Assembly (NCBI RefSeq): GCF_001263205.1
Contig: NZ_CP012333.1
Location: 8,165,501 to 8,229,500, forward strand
DNA length: 64,000 nucleotides
Origin: Labilithrix luteola
Lineage (GTDB): Bacteria > Myxococcota_A > Polyangia > Polyangiales > Polyangiaceae
Direction of reading: 5' to 3'
Positions within the stretch are counted from its first letter, which is position 1. Each line of letters begins with the position of its first letter. The position numbers were made by a program, and so were the translations under genes. Shown here one piece after another: positions 53,960-61,838 of this stretch. A model generated the notes under the pieces. That model searched no databases and was not told the DNA's origin. It worked only from the letters and a program-made list of their open reading frames with translations.

Positions 53960-54666
53960 TCATGAAGAACATCTGCCTCATCCCGGCACGCGGCGGTAGC
54001 CAGCGCATCCCACGGAAGAATGTCAGACGCTTCCATGGGCGTCCGATGATCACGTACTCGATCGCCGCCGCGAGGGCCGCGAACGTTTTCGACAGCATTG
54101 TCGTCACGACGGACGACCCAGAGATCGCGGATATCGCGCGCAATGCGGGGGCTGAAGTCCCATTCCTGCGTCCGGCAGAGCTCGCCGACAACCGGGCACT
54201 GCCCATCTGGGCACTGCTCCACGCACTCGAAACACTCGCTGCGCGCGGTCGGACGTTCGACAATATGTGCCTTCTTTATGCGACGGCGCCATTTGTTCGA
54301 CCTGCCGATCTCCGGGAAGGGGCGTCGATCCTCGAGAGCGCACCTGAGGTTCCATGCGTTCTAGCGGTTACGGATTTCGGCTTTCCCATTCTTCGGGCCC
54401 TCAAGATCGCCCCCAACGGCTCTCTCGAGATGTTCTGGCCCGAATACGAAACAACACGCTCGAACGATCTTCCCGTCGGATACCACGATGCCGGGCAGTT
54501 CCTCTGGATAAGGACCCCGGTGGTTCTTCGCGAGAAACGACTCTACGTCCCCGGGATGCAGCCGCTGGTATTGCCGCGTTATCGAGTACAAGACATCGAT
54601 ACCGAAGAGGACTGGGCTCGCGCCGAAAAGCTCTACGCGCTGCTAGAAGGGGCAGCTGAACGATAG
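53956..54666 (+). CDS. pseF: Pseudaminic acid cytidylyltransferase (PseF)
   Basis: A 236-residue CMP-sialate-synthetase-like enzyme that activates pseudaminic acid with CTP. The CTP-binding motif is IPARGGSQRIPRKNVRRFHG. Further marks are ITYSIAAARAANVFDSIVVT, TDDPEIADIARNAGAEVPFL, LLYATAPFVRPADLREG, YHDAGQFLW and VQDIDTEEDWARAE. Length fits PseF rather than the longer NeuA. ATG 53956 overlaps the kinase stop; ATG 53962 is also possible. It completes the pathway from pseG and pseI, from which it is separated by nine genes. Confidence 0.91.
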   Translation: MIMKNICLIPARGGSQRIPRKNVRRFHGRPMITYSIAAARAANVFDSIVVTTDDPEIADIARNAGAEVPFLRPAELADNRALPIWALLHALETLAARGRTFDNMCLLYATAPFVRPADLREGASILESAPEVPCVLAVTDFGFPILRALKIAPNGSLEMFWPEYETTRSNDLPVGYHDAGQFLWIRTPVVLREKRLYVPGMQPLVLPRYRVQDIDTEEDWARAEKLYALLEGAAER

Positions 54667-54701
54667 GTTTACCAAGGCTCGCACGATGCCCGCCGTCGAC
54701 G

Positions 54702-55020
54702 ATGACTTCTTATCCTGGCGACGAGTCACGAGAGCGTTTGTGGCGTCGGAGTGCCGTCGCGGTCCTCCCGCTCACCAACCACGTCGGCCTCAGTAGCGAC
54801 CTCATCGACGTCCGTGCCCCAGACAAAGAGGTCGTCAGGGTCGGAAGTGCGTGCCAGCTACTCTGACCCGGTGACCCGACGAGACCATCGTTCGCACGAA
54901 CCCGACTACCTGCTGCTCTTTTCGTCGCATCTCCCCGACGATTCAATGCCGAAGCCTCGTGCGGCAGGATTCAACGGCGGATTGATCGTTCCGCTGCCCG
55001 AGTCTCGCATCGTGACCTGA
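54702..55020 (+). pseudogene. Remnant of a SAM-dependent C-methyltransferase C-terminal domain
   Basis: Two adjoining frames carry matching halves of one domain. Frame one (from ATG 54702) reads AVAVLPLTNHVGLSSDLIDV and ends at a stop near 54867. The other frame then reads PDYLLLFSSHLPDDSMPKPR and GFNGGLIVPLPESRIVT to 55020. Together they resemble the C-terminal (Methyltransf_14-like) domain of sugar C-methyltransferases, which ends in a similar PDYLLL...GG.IVPLPE stretch. The SAM-binding half is absent and the fragment is frameshifted, so it looks like a decayed gene. The rest of the 383-bp gap between pseF and the deacetylase gene shows nothing else. Confidence 0.55.
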
Positions 55021-55049
55021 GTCGCGTCCGGAGGCTGCGGGCCATCGCC

Positions 55050-56009
55050 TCAGCCTCCAGCGGCGGCTTCGCCCATCGACAGACTCTCCATCCCGTAGCG
55101 CCGGCGGAGTGTTTCGAAGTGGTCGAGCAGGCGTTCGAGGAAGGCCATGCTCTCCTTCGGGTACTTGCCGAAGTTGTGTGGGTGCCACCAGAGGTGGAAG
55201 AGCCGGCCCGACTTCGCGGCGGACGTCATGGTGCGCTCGAGGCGGTGACGGCGGAGGGGGTCAAGGCGACGGAGGCGAGGGGAGTAAGGGCGGAGAAACG
55301 CGCTCGCGGGGACGTCCGTCAGGCCGCGTGTGTCCGAGGATGGCTCACCGAGGCGAGGGCCGCCGAGCGGTAGATACGCATCCGCGAGGCGGAAGGCGCG
55401 GCGGGCGGGGGTCTCGGCGCGTTCGGCGCGGTAGGCCCAGTGACGGCCGTTGGAGCGATAGGCGCGGATGCCACGCTGGCGAAGGACGTCGGCGTAGCGT
55501 TCGTTGAGCTGGTTGCGCGGGAAGACGATGCTGCGCATGGCATCGCCGTAAGGCGACGAGATCTTCGCGGCGGCTTCGAGGTCGGCGTCGAACTGCTCGG
55601 CGGTCTGGCCCGCTTCGAGGCAGTAGTAATGCGAGAAGGTGTGGGTCGCGAGCTCTTGCCGTGGTGTCTTCGCGATGTGCCGCACGAGCGACGGCGCGTA
55701 GTGGAACGGATCGGACGCCTCGTCGTCGCCGATCTCGCCAATCGCGTCGTACGGTGAGAGCGCGCGGTTGTCGTACGTCGGCAGGCGCGAGGGGACGTGA
55801 CGCTCGAGGTCCTTCTTGTTCTCGGCGAAGAGGAAGCCGACCGTGGCCCAAGTTGCGGCGATGCTCTTTCGCTCGAACAGGTCGAGCATCGCCGGAATGG
55901 CCTCGCGGACACCGAGGAGGTTGGCGCGGTAGCCGTCAACGCTCGTGTGATCGCGAACGCCCCAGTGCAGCTCGAAGTCGAGGGAGATGACGAGGGCAGG
56001 GCGGCTCAT
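55050..56009 (-). CDS. Polysaccharide deacetylase (NodB-fold) protein
   Basis: 319 residues from ATG 56009. The metal-site start is VISLDFELHWGVRD (D11, E13 in place of the usual DD), followed by IAATWATVGFLFAE. The HxxxH metal motif is THTFSHYYC. Later parts are FPRNQLNERYADVLRQRGIR and LWWHPHNFGKYPKES. These fit the atypical carbohydrate-esterase 4-like group often found in glycan loci. It would remove N-acetyl groups from the nascent sugar or precursor. It is the last gene of a minus-strand operon beginning with asnB. Confidence 0.8.
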   Translation of the reverse strand: MSRPALVISLDFELHWGVRDHTSVDGYRANLLGVREAIPAMLDLFERKSIAATWATVGFLFAENKKDLERHVPSRLPTYDNRALSPYDAIGEIGDDEASDPFHYAPSLVRHIAKTPRQELATHTFSHYYCLEAGQTAEQFDADLEAAAKISSPYGDAMRSIVFPRNQLNERYADVLRQRGIRAYRSNGRHWAYRAERAETPARRAFRLADAYLPLGGPRLGEPSSDTRGLTDVPASAFLRPYSPRLRRLDPLRRHRLERTMTSAAKSGRLFHLWWHPHNFGKYPKESMAFLERLLDHFETLRRRYGMESLSMGEAAAGG

Positions 56010-56050
56010 GGGCGGCTCGTGGTGAGGTGCGTTCGGCGTCGGGTTCGGCG

Positions 56051-57145
56051 TTAGACGGTGTCGGAGTCGAGATAGCTCAGGTACCAGTTCGTGCGCTCTT
56101 CGACGACGGACCTGACGCTCGGATCGAACGCGCGCGCACCGAAGTGTAGCTCGATCGGGCGGAGGCGCTCGGGAAGGGGCACGAAGGCGTGACGCGCGTA
56201 GACCAAAAAGTTCGAAGAATGCGGGAACGACCAGGCAAGGATCGAGTCGACGCCGTCGTCGGCCATGGCGCGAACCGCGAGGCCCAGGAGGTGCGAGGCT
56301 CCTCGCCACCCCGACGGCGAACGATCGTGCATCAGCTCCATGACGTACCCGATACGACCGCCGTGCTTGTTCTTGGTGGCGAAAGCACAGAGCGCGACGA
56401 GCTCGCCGCCTTCCTCCAGGGCGAGCACGCGGTAGTTCTCCTCCGGCTTCCGGAAGAGTCGCCAGTCGAAGTACGTGGCACTACGATCGAGCGCGACGCC
56501 GATGTTCGACGAAAAGCGCGTCCAAAGGCGCGTGATGCGCTCATCTGCAGAGACGAGCTCCACGACACCCGCGCGGCGTCGATGTCCACCGAGCACGAAC
56601 GGAAAATCGGGCACGAAATGCTTCGCCGTGCTCCCGAGTTTCAAGCGATCGGCGACGTAGGACGCACGCAACGGCCGGACGAGGAAGGGCACGGGATCGA
56701 GCGATGTCCAGCCCAGCTTCTTGAAGAACCCGTGCGCCGAGTTGCCGTTCGGGAAGCCGTAGATGAGCGCGGCGCCATCGTCGGTCGCTCGTGCGAAAGT
56801 CTTCTTCGCGAGCGTGACGAAGAGACCCTTCCCGCGGAAGTCGCTGTCGGTGAGCGTGTCGAGGGACTGAAGCGCGAGCCGCTTCTCGCCGTTGACGCGC
56901 ACAAAGCCCGGGAGGCTGGCGTAGATCGCTGCGATACGCTCACCCTGATCGGCCACGGCGAGATCGACGAAGAGGCGATCGGTCGTGTTGTCGTAGTACT
57001 GCCACGTGAGCGACTCCGCGGTACGCGCCCGCGGATTGTTCCGAGCGAAGCACGCGCGAAAGAGATCGAGGTCGCGCGGATCGCGATGCATCGCGCGGAG
57101 CTCGAGTGCTTCTGTCGCCGACGCGGCATTCGTTCGTTCACTCAT
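56051..57145 (-). CDS. GNAT-fold acyltransferase of a glycan locus
   Basis: 364 residues. The first GNAT-like unit shows LALQSLDTLTDSDFRGKGLF (motif A) and YGFPNGNSAHGFFKKLGWTS. A second, weaker unit is in the C-terminal half (YVMELMHDRSPSGWRGASHL, then YARHAFVPLPERLRP). The pattern resembles the tandem-GNAT (Acetyltransf_9-like) proteins found beside sugar transferases. Its ATG overlaps the stop of the phosphoglycosyl transferase gene. Acylation of an amino sugar is likely; the acceptor is unknown. Confidence 0.74.
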   Translation of the reverse strand: MSERTNAASATEALELRAMHRDPRDLDLFRACFARNNPRARTAESLTWQYYDNTTDRLFVDLAVADQGERIAAIYASLPGFVRVNGEKRLALQSLDTLTDSDFRGKGLFVTLAKKTFARATDDGAALIYGFPNGNSAHGFFKKLGWTSLDPVPFLVRPLRASYVADRLKLGSTAKHFVPDFPFVLGGHRRRAGVVELVSADERITRLWTRFSSNIGVALDRSATYFDWRLFRKPEENYRVLALEEGGELVALCAFATKNKHGGRIGYVMELMHDRSPSGWRGASHLLGLAVRAMADDGVDSILAWSFPHSSNFLVYARHAFVPLPERLRPIELHFGARAFDPSVRSVVEERTNWYLSYLDSDTV

Positions 57146-57768
57146 CGCCCGTCCCCCGTGCCGCGGAACTTCGGCATGGTCACATGACCTTCGGCCGAGA
57201 TCCCATCACGTGCGAGGACCTTTCGCGCCGTTTCGAAGAGGATCTTGGCATCCAAGCCGAGGCTCCAGTTATCGACGTATTCGACGTCGTAGCGAAACTT
57301 CTCGTCCCAGCCTAGTGCATTGCGCCCGCGGATCTGTGCGAGGCCGGTGATGCCAGGCAAGACGTCGTGCCGACGCGCTTGTTGGCTCGAATAGAGCGGC
57401 AGGTACTCCATCAAGAGCGGTCGTGGACCGACGAGCGAGAGCTCTCCCTTGGCGACGTTCCAGAGCTGCGGAAGCTCGTCGAGGCTCGTCGCGCGTAGAA
57501 AGCGACCGACGCGTGTGAGTCGTTCGGTGTCCGGAAGGAGATTGCCTTCGCGATCGCGCCCGTTGCTCATCGTCCGGAACTTCATGATGGTGAACGGCTT
57601 GCCATGCAGGCCGGGGCGAACCTGCCGGAAGACCACCGGAGAGCCCATCGACGCACGCACGGCGACGGCGACGGCACCGATGAGCGGTGCGGATGCGGCC
57701 AAACCGGCGATGCCAACGGTCCGATCGACGAGCTTCTTCAGAACGAGACGAAAGCCACGCTGTCTCAC
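57142..57768 (-). CDS. pglC: Small phosphoglycosyl transferase (PglC-like), initiating enzyme
   Basis: A 208-residue monotopic phosphoglycosyl transferase. A single N-terminal re-entrant hydrophobic helix (GIAGLAASAPLIGAVAVAV) precedes the catalytic region with FTIMKFRTM, the Asp-Glu dyad D97-E98 in TSLDELPQLWN and GELSLVGPRPLLMEYLP. It lacks the four-helix and CoA-binding regions of WbaP-type enzymes, so it is the PglC size class. It would transfer a diNAcBac-type phosphosugar from UDP to undecaprenyl phosphate. The flanking PglD/E/F-like genes support that substrate. It overlaps both neighbours by 4 nt. Confidence 0.88.
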   Translation of the reverse strand: MRQRGFRLVLKKLVDRTVGIAGLAASAPLIGAVAVAVRASMGSPVVFRQVRPGLHGKPFTIMKFRTMSNGRDREGNLLPDTERLTRVGRFLRATSLDELPQLWNVAKGELSLVGPRPLLMEYLPLYSSQQARRHDVLPGITGLAQIRGRNALGWDEKFRYDVEYVDNWSLGLDAKILFETARKVLARDGISAEGHVTMPKFRGTGDGR

Positions 57769-59750
57769 GTCGCCTCTTCGCTCGTCGCACGCACCGTCGA
57801 CGATCGGGCTGGAGAGCTCGCTCGCGGGGACGGCGGGGAGCCCAGGACCTCGCGAAGTGCGTCAGGCCCATCGCCCAGTTTCGCCTCGCACCACGCGGCG
57901 AGCGCGAAGGCATGCCACAGGAGAATGGGATCACGTTCGAGCCATGCCCGGCGAGCCGTTGCGGAGGAGAGCTCCGACGGCTCGAGTAGGCCGAAACGTT
58001 CCAAGCGGGAGCGTTCGAAGAGGCGGTCGCACGCGGAGGCGAGTGACGTTGTGAGCCACTTCTCGACCGGCACTCCGAAGCCCCACTTGCCACGCTGGGC
58101 AAGCTCTCGGCCGAAGCGGCGTTCGTGCAGCGCGCGGAGGACGCGTTTGCCGTTCGTTCCGAGTGTGAAGCGTTCGGGCAGGCCCACGCCGAGCTCCACC
58201 ACCCGATGATCGAGGAACGGGACGCGCGCTTCGAGGCTGAACGCCATGCTCGCTCGGTCGACCTTGGTGAGCATGTCGTTCGGGAGCGGATTGAAAAGAT
58301 CGGCGGCCGCCGTGCGCTGCAGGGCGCTTCCGCGAGCCGCATCGAAGCGCTCGACGGCGAGGCGCTCGAAGCGCGAGGCCTGCGTTGTTCCGCGAACCAG
58401 CTTCGCCGTTTGGGCGATGGTGCCGAGTTCGGTGAGCGCGACGTACGCCTCCGCATCGTCACGCGCGAGGCCGCGACTCGCTTTGCTCGCGACTCGCAGC
58501 AGGTTTCCGATCCGAGTCGAACGGTCGGTGCGCGAAGGGAGCCGCGAGAGCGTTTCGTGAGCGAGGCGACGGAGGCCAGGCACTCGGTCGATCCAACGTC
58601 TGGCGCGAAGCATGCGGTACTTTGCGTAGCCCGCGAAGACTTCGTCGCCGCCGTCGCCGCCCAGCGCCACTTTGTAGTCGCGCGAAACGTGACGGCAGAG
58701 CATGTACGTGGCGAGGCTCGAGCTGTCGCCGAAGGGTTCGTCGTACGCGAGCAGCGCGTTCGCGAGATCCTGGCGCGCCTGGTCCTCGTCGAGCGTCTCG
58801 ACCTGGAGGGGGACGCCGATGCGCTCCGCGGTCTTTTTTGCGTGCGGTGACTCGTCGAATCGCGGCTCACGAAATCCGATCGTGTACGCTCGCAAGTCCG
58901 TCTTCTCGGCCGCGTACGCCGTGATCAGCGACGAGTCGATTCCGCCGCTCAGGAATGTCGCGAGTGGAACGTCGCTCTCGAGATGCTCGTGCACCGCTCG
59001 TCGAAGCGCGCTCTCGACGAGATCGCATGCATCGTCCAGACTTCGCACGCGAGCCGCTTCAATCGAAGGCGTGAGTGACCAATAGGCGCGGGTTCGCCCC
59101 GTGCCTGTCGTGAGGTCGAGGTCGAAGCGATGGCCGGGCGAAAGCCGCTCTACACCGCGGAAGATCGTCGCGTTCTCCGGAACGTAACCCCACGCGAGCA
59201 TGGCGTGCGCCGCGTCGCGATCAAGCTCGAACTTCGAGGCCAGCGGCGCGTACGTGCGATCGAACGCTTGCAGCTCGGACGCGAAGGCCAGGTGCCTTCC
59301 GTTGGTAGCGATGAAAAGAGGTTTGATGCCGAACCGATCTCGGCTGAGCACCGCGCGTCGGCGCCTTCGATCGTGGATGCAGAAGGCCCACATGCCCACG
59401 AGATCGCGCTCCACACTCTCGGGGTCGCGCTCGTAGAGACGGAGGATCACCTCCGTGTCACTTCGCGTTCGGAAGTGGACGCCTTGCCGGATGAGCTCCT
59501 CACGGAGCTTTGGCGCGTTGTAGATCTCGCCGTTGTAGACGAGGGCGACGGACCCGTCCTCGTTGACCATCGGCTGATGCCCTTGCGCGACGTCGACGAT
59601 CGCGAGCCGGCGCATGCCGATCGTTGCGTCCGGATGATCGAGTACGCCGCCTCCGTCGGGCCCGCGATGAACGATGCGCCCGGCCATGCCGGTCACGACG
59701 TTGCGAGCGACCGAGGGCGTTTCACCAAGGAGGCCGACGATGCCACACAT
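57765..59750 (-). CDS. asnB: Glutamine-hydrolysing asparagine synthase family protein
   Basis: 661 residues. The N-terminal class II glutaminase domain keeps Cys2 (MCGIVGLLGE), RIVHRGPDGGG and YNGEIYN. The synthetase domain has the PP-loop FLSGGIDSSL (ATP), GGDGGDEVFAGY and FNPLPNDMLTKVDRASMAFS. In glycan and capsule loci such proteins can amidate uronic acids or other carboxyl sugars instead of making asparagine. It is first in a minus-strand operon with pglC, the GNAT gene and the deacetylase, and divergent from pglD by 76 bp. Confidence 0.88.
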   Translation of the reverse strand: MCGIVGLLGETPSVARNVVTGMAGRIVHRGPDGGGVLDHPDATIGMRRLAIVDVAQGHQPMVNEDGSVALVYNGEIYNAPKLREELIRQGVHFRTRSDTEVILRLYERDPESVERDLVGMWAFCIHDRRRRRAVLSRDRFGIKPLFIATNGRHLAFASELQAFDRTYAPLASKFELDRDAAHAMLAWGYVPENATIFRGVERLSPGHRFDLDLTTGTGRTRAYWSLTPSIEAARVRSLDDACDLVESALRRAVHEHLESDVPLATFLSGGIDSSLITAYAAEKTDLRAYTIGFREPRFDESPHAKKTAERIGVPLQVETLDEDQARQDLANALLAYDEPFGDSSSLATYMLCRHVSRDYKVALGGDGGDEVFAGYAKYRMLRARRWIDRVPGLRRLAHETLSRLPSRTDRSTRIGNLLRVASKASRGLARDDAEAYVALTELGTIAQTAKLVRGTTQASRFERLAVERFDAARGSALQRTAAADLFNPLPNDMLTKVDRASMAFSLEARVPFLDHRVVELGVGLPERFTLGTNGKRVLRALHERRFGRELAQRGKWGFGVPVEKWLTTSLASACDRLFERSRLERFGLLEPSELSSATARRAWLERDPILLWHAFALAAWCEAKLGDGPDALREVLGSPPSPRASSPARSSTVRATSEEAT

Positions 59751-59826
59751 GACCGTGTGGGCTATACCACGTCGTATTCACCCGATGGAAACGAGGGCGT
59801 GCTAGGGTCCGCCGCATCGGGAAGCC

Positions 59827-60477
59827 ATGACCGACGCCGACTCGAAAGCGCCGCTCGTCGTTCTAGGAGCCGGTGGACACGGTAAGGTCGTCGCGGACAT
59901 CGTGCTGGCAACCGGGGCGACCATCCTTGGTTTTCTGGATGACCGAGTCGCGCCCGGATCGCGCATCCTGGGGCTGCCCGTACTCGGCCCTCTCGAATGG
60001 CTCACGACGAATCCGGCACGCGTGGCCCTCGGTGTAGGAGACAACCTTGCGCGGGCGCGCGCGGCTGACGTTATCCAGGCGGCAGGCGCATCGTTGGCGA
60101 CGGCAATTCATCCTCGCGCCGTCGTGTCGCCGTTCGCACGCATCGAAGAGGGCACCGTCGTGATGGCGCTCGCGGTCGTCAATCCGGATGCAATCGTCCA
60201 GCGAGGCGCGATTCTCAACACCGCTTCGGTCGTCGAGCACGACTGTCGAGTCGGTGCCTTCGCTCACATTTCACCGAACGGAGCGCTCGCGGGAGGTTGT
60301 CACGTCGGCGCGCAGGTCCACCTCGGGATCGGGGCCTCGATGCTTCCAGGTACGCGCGTCGGCGACCGATCCATCATCGGCGGTGGTGCCCTCGTGGCGC
60401 GAAACCTCCCACCAGACGTCGTCGCAAGCGGAGTGCCTGCACGTGTACTGCGTCATCTGACCACCGGTTCAGGCTGA
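59827..60477 (+). CDS. pglD: UDP-4-amino-sugar N-acetyltransferase (PglD-like)
   Basis: A 216-residue NeuD/PglD-type acetyltransferase. An N-terminal Rossmann-like domain (LVVLGAGGHGKVVADIV, GFLDDR) is joined to a left-handed parallel beta-helix with hexapeptide repeats (GAILNTASVVEHDCRVGAFA). The catalytic His is in VEHDC, as in PglD, and C-terminal GVPARVLR is typical. It would acetylate the C4 amino group of UDP-4-amino-4,6-dideoxy-GlcNAc. The gene starts 76 bp from asnB on the other strand and leads into pglE and pglF. Confidence 0.89.
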   Translation: MTDADSKAPLVVLGAGGHGKVVADIVLATGATILGFLDDRVAPGSRILGLPVLGPLEWLTTNPARVALGVGDNLARARAADVIQAAGASLATAIHPRAVVSPFARIEEGTVVMALAVVNPDAIVQRGAILNTASVVEHDCRVGAFAHISPNGALAGGCHVGAQVHLGIGASMLPGTRVGDRSIIGGGALVARNLPPDVVASGVPARVLRHLTTGSG

Positions 60478-60507
60478 GGGCACTTGGCATCGAATTTTTC
60501 GGAGACG

Positions 60508-60654
60508 ATGATGAACCTCGGTGATCGCTTGCGCCACGAAACATACCGGACAACGATCGGCGCCGGCACAGCTACAGACGTTCGCAACCTTCGTGATGTG
60601 CGCAGCCGCACGGAAGTTTACGACTTCGGCGTCGAAACCAGGGAAGCTTCTTGA
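60508..60654 (+). CDS. Small coupled open reading frame before pglE
   Basis: A 48-residue frame (MMNLGDRLRHETYR to VYDFGVETREAS) starts at ATG 60508. It has a GGAG ribosome binding site 4-7 nt upstream, and its TGA overlaps the TTG of pglE (TTGA), the same coupling as other genes here. It shows no signal peptide and no family I recognise. It could be a real small protein or a degraded gene whose translation couples to pglE. Confidence 0.4.
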   Translation: MMNLGDRLRHETYRTTIGAGTATDVRNLRDVRSRTEVYDFGVETREAS

Positions 60655-61838
60655 GCCGCATCTATCTCTCAGCGCCGCACTTGGGACCCCTCGAGGAGGG
60701 GTACGTTCGCGAGGCGTTCGCGACGAACTGGGTGTCGACGGTCGGACCTAATCTCGAAGCCTTCGAGAAGGCATTCTCCGAGCTCGTCGGCGGGCTTCCC
60801 TGCGTTGCACTTGCGAGTGGTACCGCAGCGATCCATCTCGGGCTCAAACTTCTCGGCGTCGGCAAAGACGACGAGGTCATCTGTCCGACGCTCACCTTCG
60901 CCGCATCGGCGAACCCCATCGTCTATGAAGGCGCACGGCCGGTCTTCGTCGACAGTGAGCGAAGGTCGTGGAACCTGGATCCCGAGCGGCTCGCCGAAGC
61001 CATCGAGGATCGGGTCAAGCGCGGCCGCAAGCCGAAGGCGGTGGTCGTGGTCCACCTGTACGGGCAGAGTGCCGATCTCGACGCGATCGAGAACGTGTGC
61101 ACGCAGCACGGCATCCCGATCCTCGAGGACGCCGCCGAGGCACTCGGGACCCAATACAAAGACGTCCAGGTCGGCACTCGAGCTCCGCTGTCGATCTTCT
61201 CCTTCAATGGAAACAAGATCATCACCACCTCCGGCGGTGGAATGCTCGTCGCGCATGATCCTGCCTGGGTCGCGAAGGCGCGCTTCTGGTCTCAGCAGTC
61301 GCGCGAGCCGAGCATCGCCTACGAGCACAAGGAGCTCGGATACAACTACCGCATGAGCAACGTCCTCGCCGGGATCGGGCGGGGACAGCTCGCTGTTCTG
61401 CCGGAACGCGTTGCGGCTCGTCGTGCGGTGGCGGCGCGCTACGAAGCGGCGTTCCGTGACCTCCCGGGCCTGTCGCTCATGCCGCAGGCGCCGTGGGGGC
61501 TGCACACGAACTGGCTCAGCGTGTTCCTCGTCGACTCCGGAGCGACGCGCGACGCGATTCTGCAAGCGCTCGCGGCGGAAGACATCGAAGCGCGGCCAGT
61601 GTGGAAGCCGATGCACCTGCAGCCCGTCTTCGCCGACTGCCCGCGTTACGGCGGCGAGGTCGCGGAGGACCTCTTCACGCGCGGCATCTGTCTGCCGAGT
61701 TCGAGCAGTCTGACCATCGAGGATCAGCAACGAGTGATCGACGTCGTCTCGCGCGTCGTGACGAGCCGCAGCGCGACTCGTACGCCGGCGCGCCAGGTAA
61801 CCCCCGGCGGTGAAACATGGGCGTCGCGCGGAGGCTGA
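60651..61838 (+). CDS. pglE: UDP-4-keto sugar aminotransferase (PglE-like)
   Basis: A 395-residue DegT/DnrJ/EryC1-fold PLP enzyme. It begins IYLSAPHLGPLEEGYVREAF, then TNWVSTVGPNLEAFEK. The PLP Lys is K189 in SFNGNKIITTSGGGML, and ILEDAAEALG holds the ring-nitrogen Asp. YNYRMSNVLAGIGRGQLAVL is typical of PglE/LegC relatives. It would aminate UDP-4-keto-6-deoxy-GlcNAc made by the PglF-like enzyme. The TTG start at 60651 has a gggaag ribosome binding site. It overlaps the pglF-like gene by 22 bp. Confidence 0.9.
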   Translation: MSRIYLSAPHLGPLEEGYVREAFATNWVSTVGPNLEAFEKAFSELVGGLPCVALASGTAAIHLGLKLLGVGKDDEVICPTLTFAASANPIVYEGARPVFVDSERRSWNLDPERLAEAIEDRVKRGRKPKAVVVVHLYGQSADLDAIENVCTQHGIPILEDAAEALGTQYKDVQVGTRAPLSIFSFNGNKIITTSGGGMLVAHDPAWVAKARFWSQQSREPSIAYEHKELGYNYRMSNVLAGIGRGQLAVLPERVAARRAVAARYEAAFRDLPGLSLMPQAPWGLHTNWLSVFLVDSGATRDAILQALAAEDIEARPVWKPMHLQPVFADCPRYGGEVAEDLFTRGICLPSSSSLTIEDQQRVIDVVSRVVTSRSATRTPARQVTPGGETWASRGG

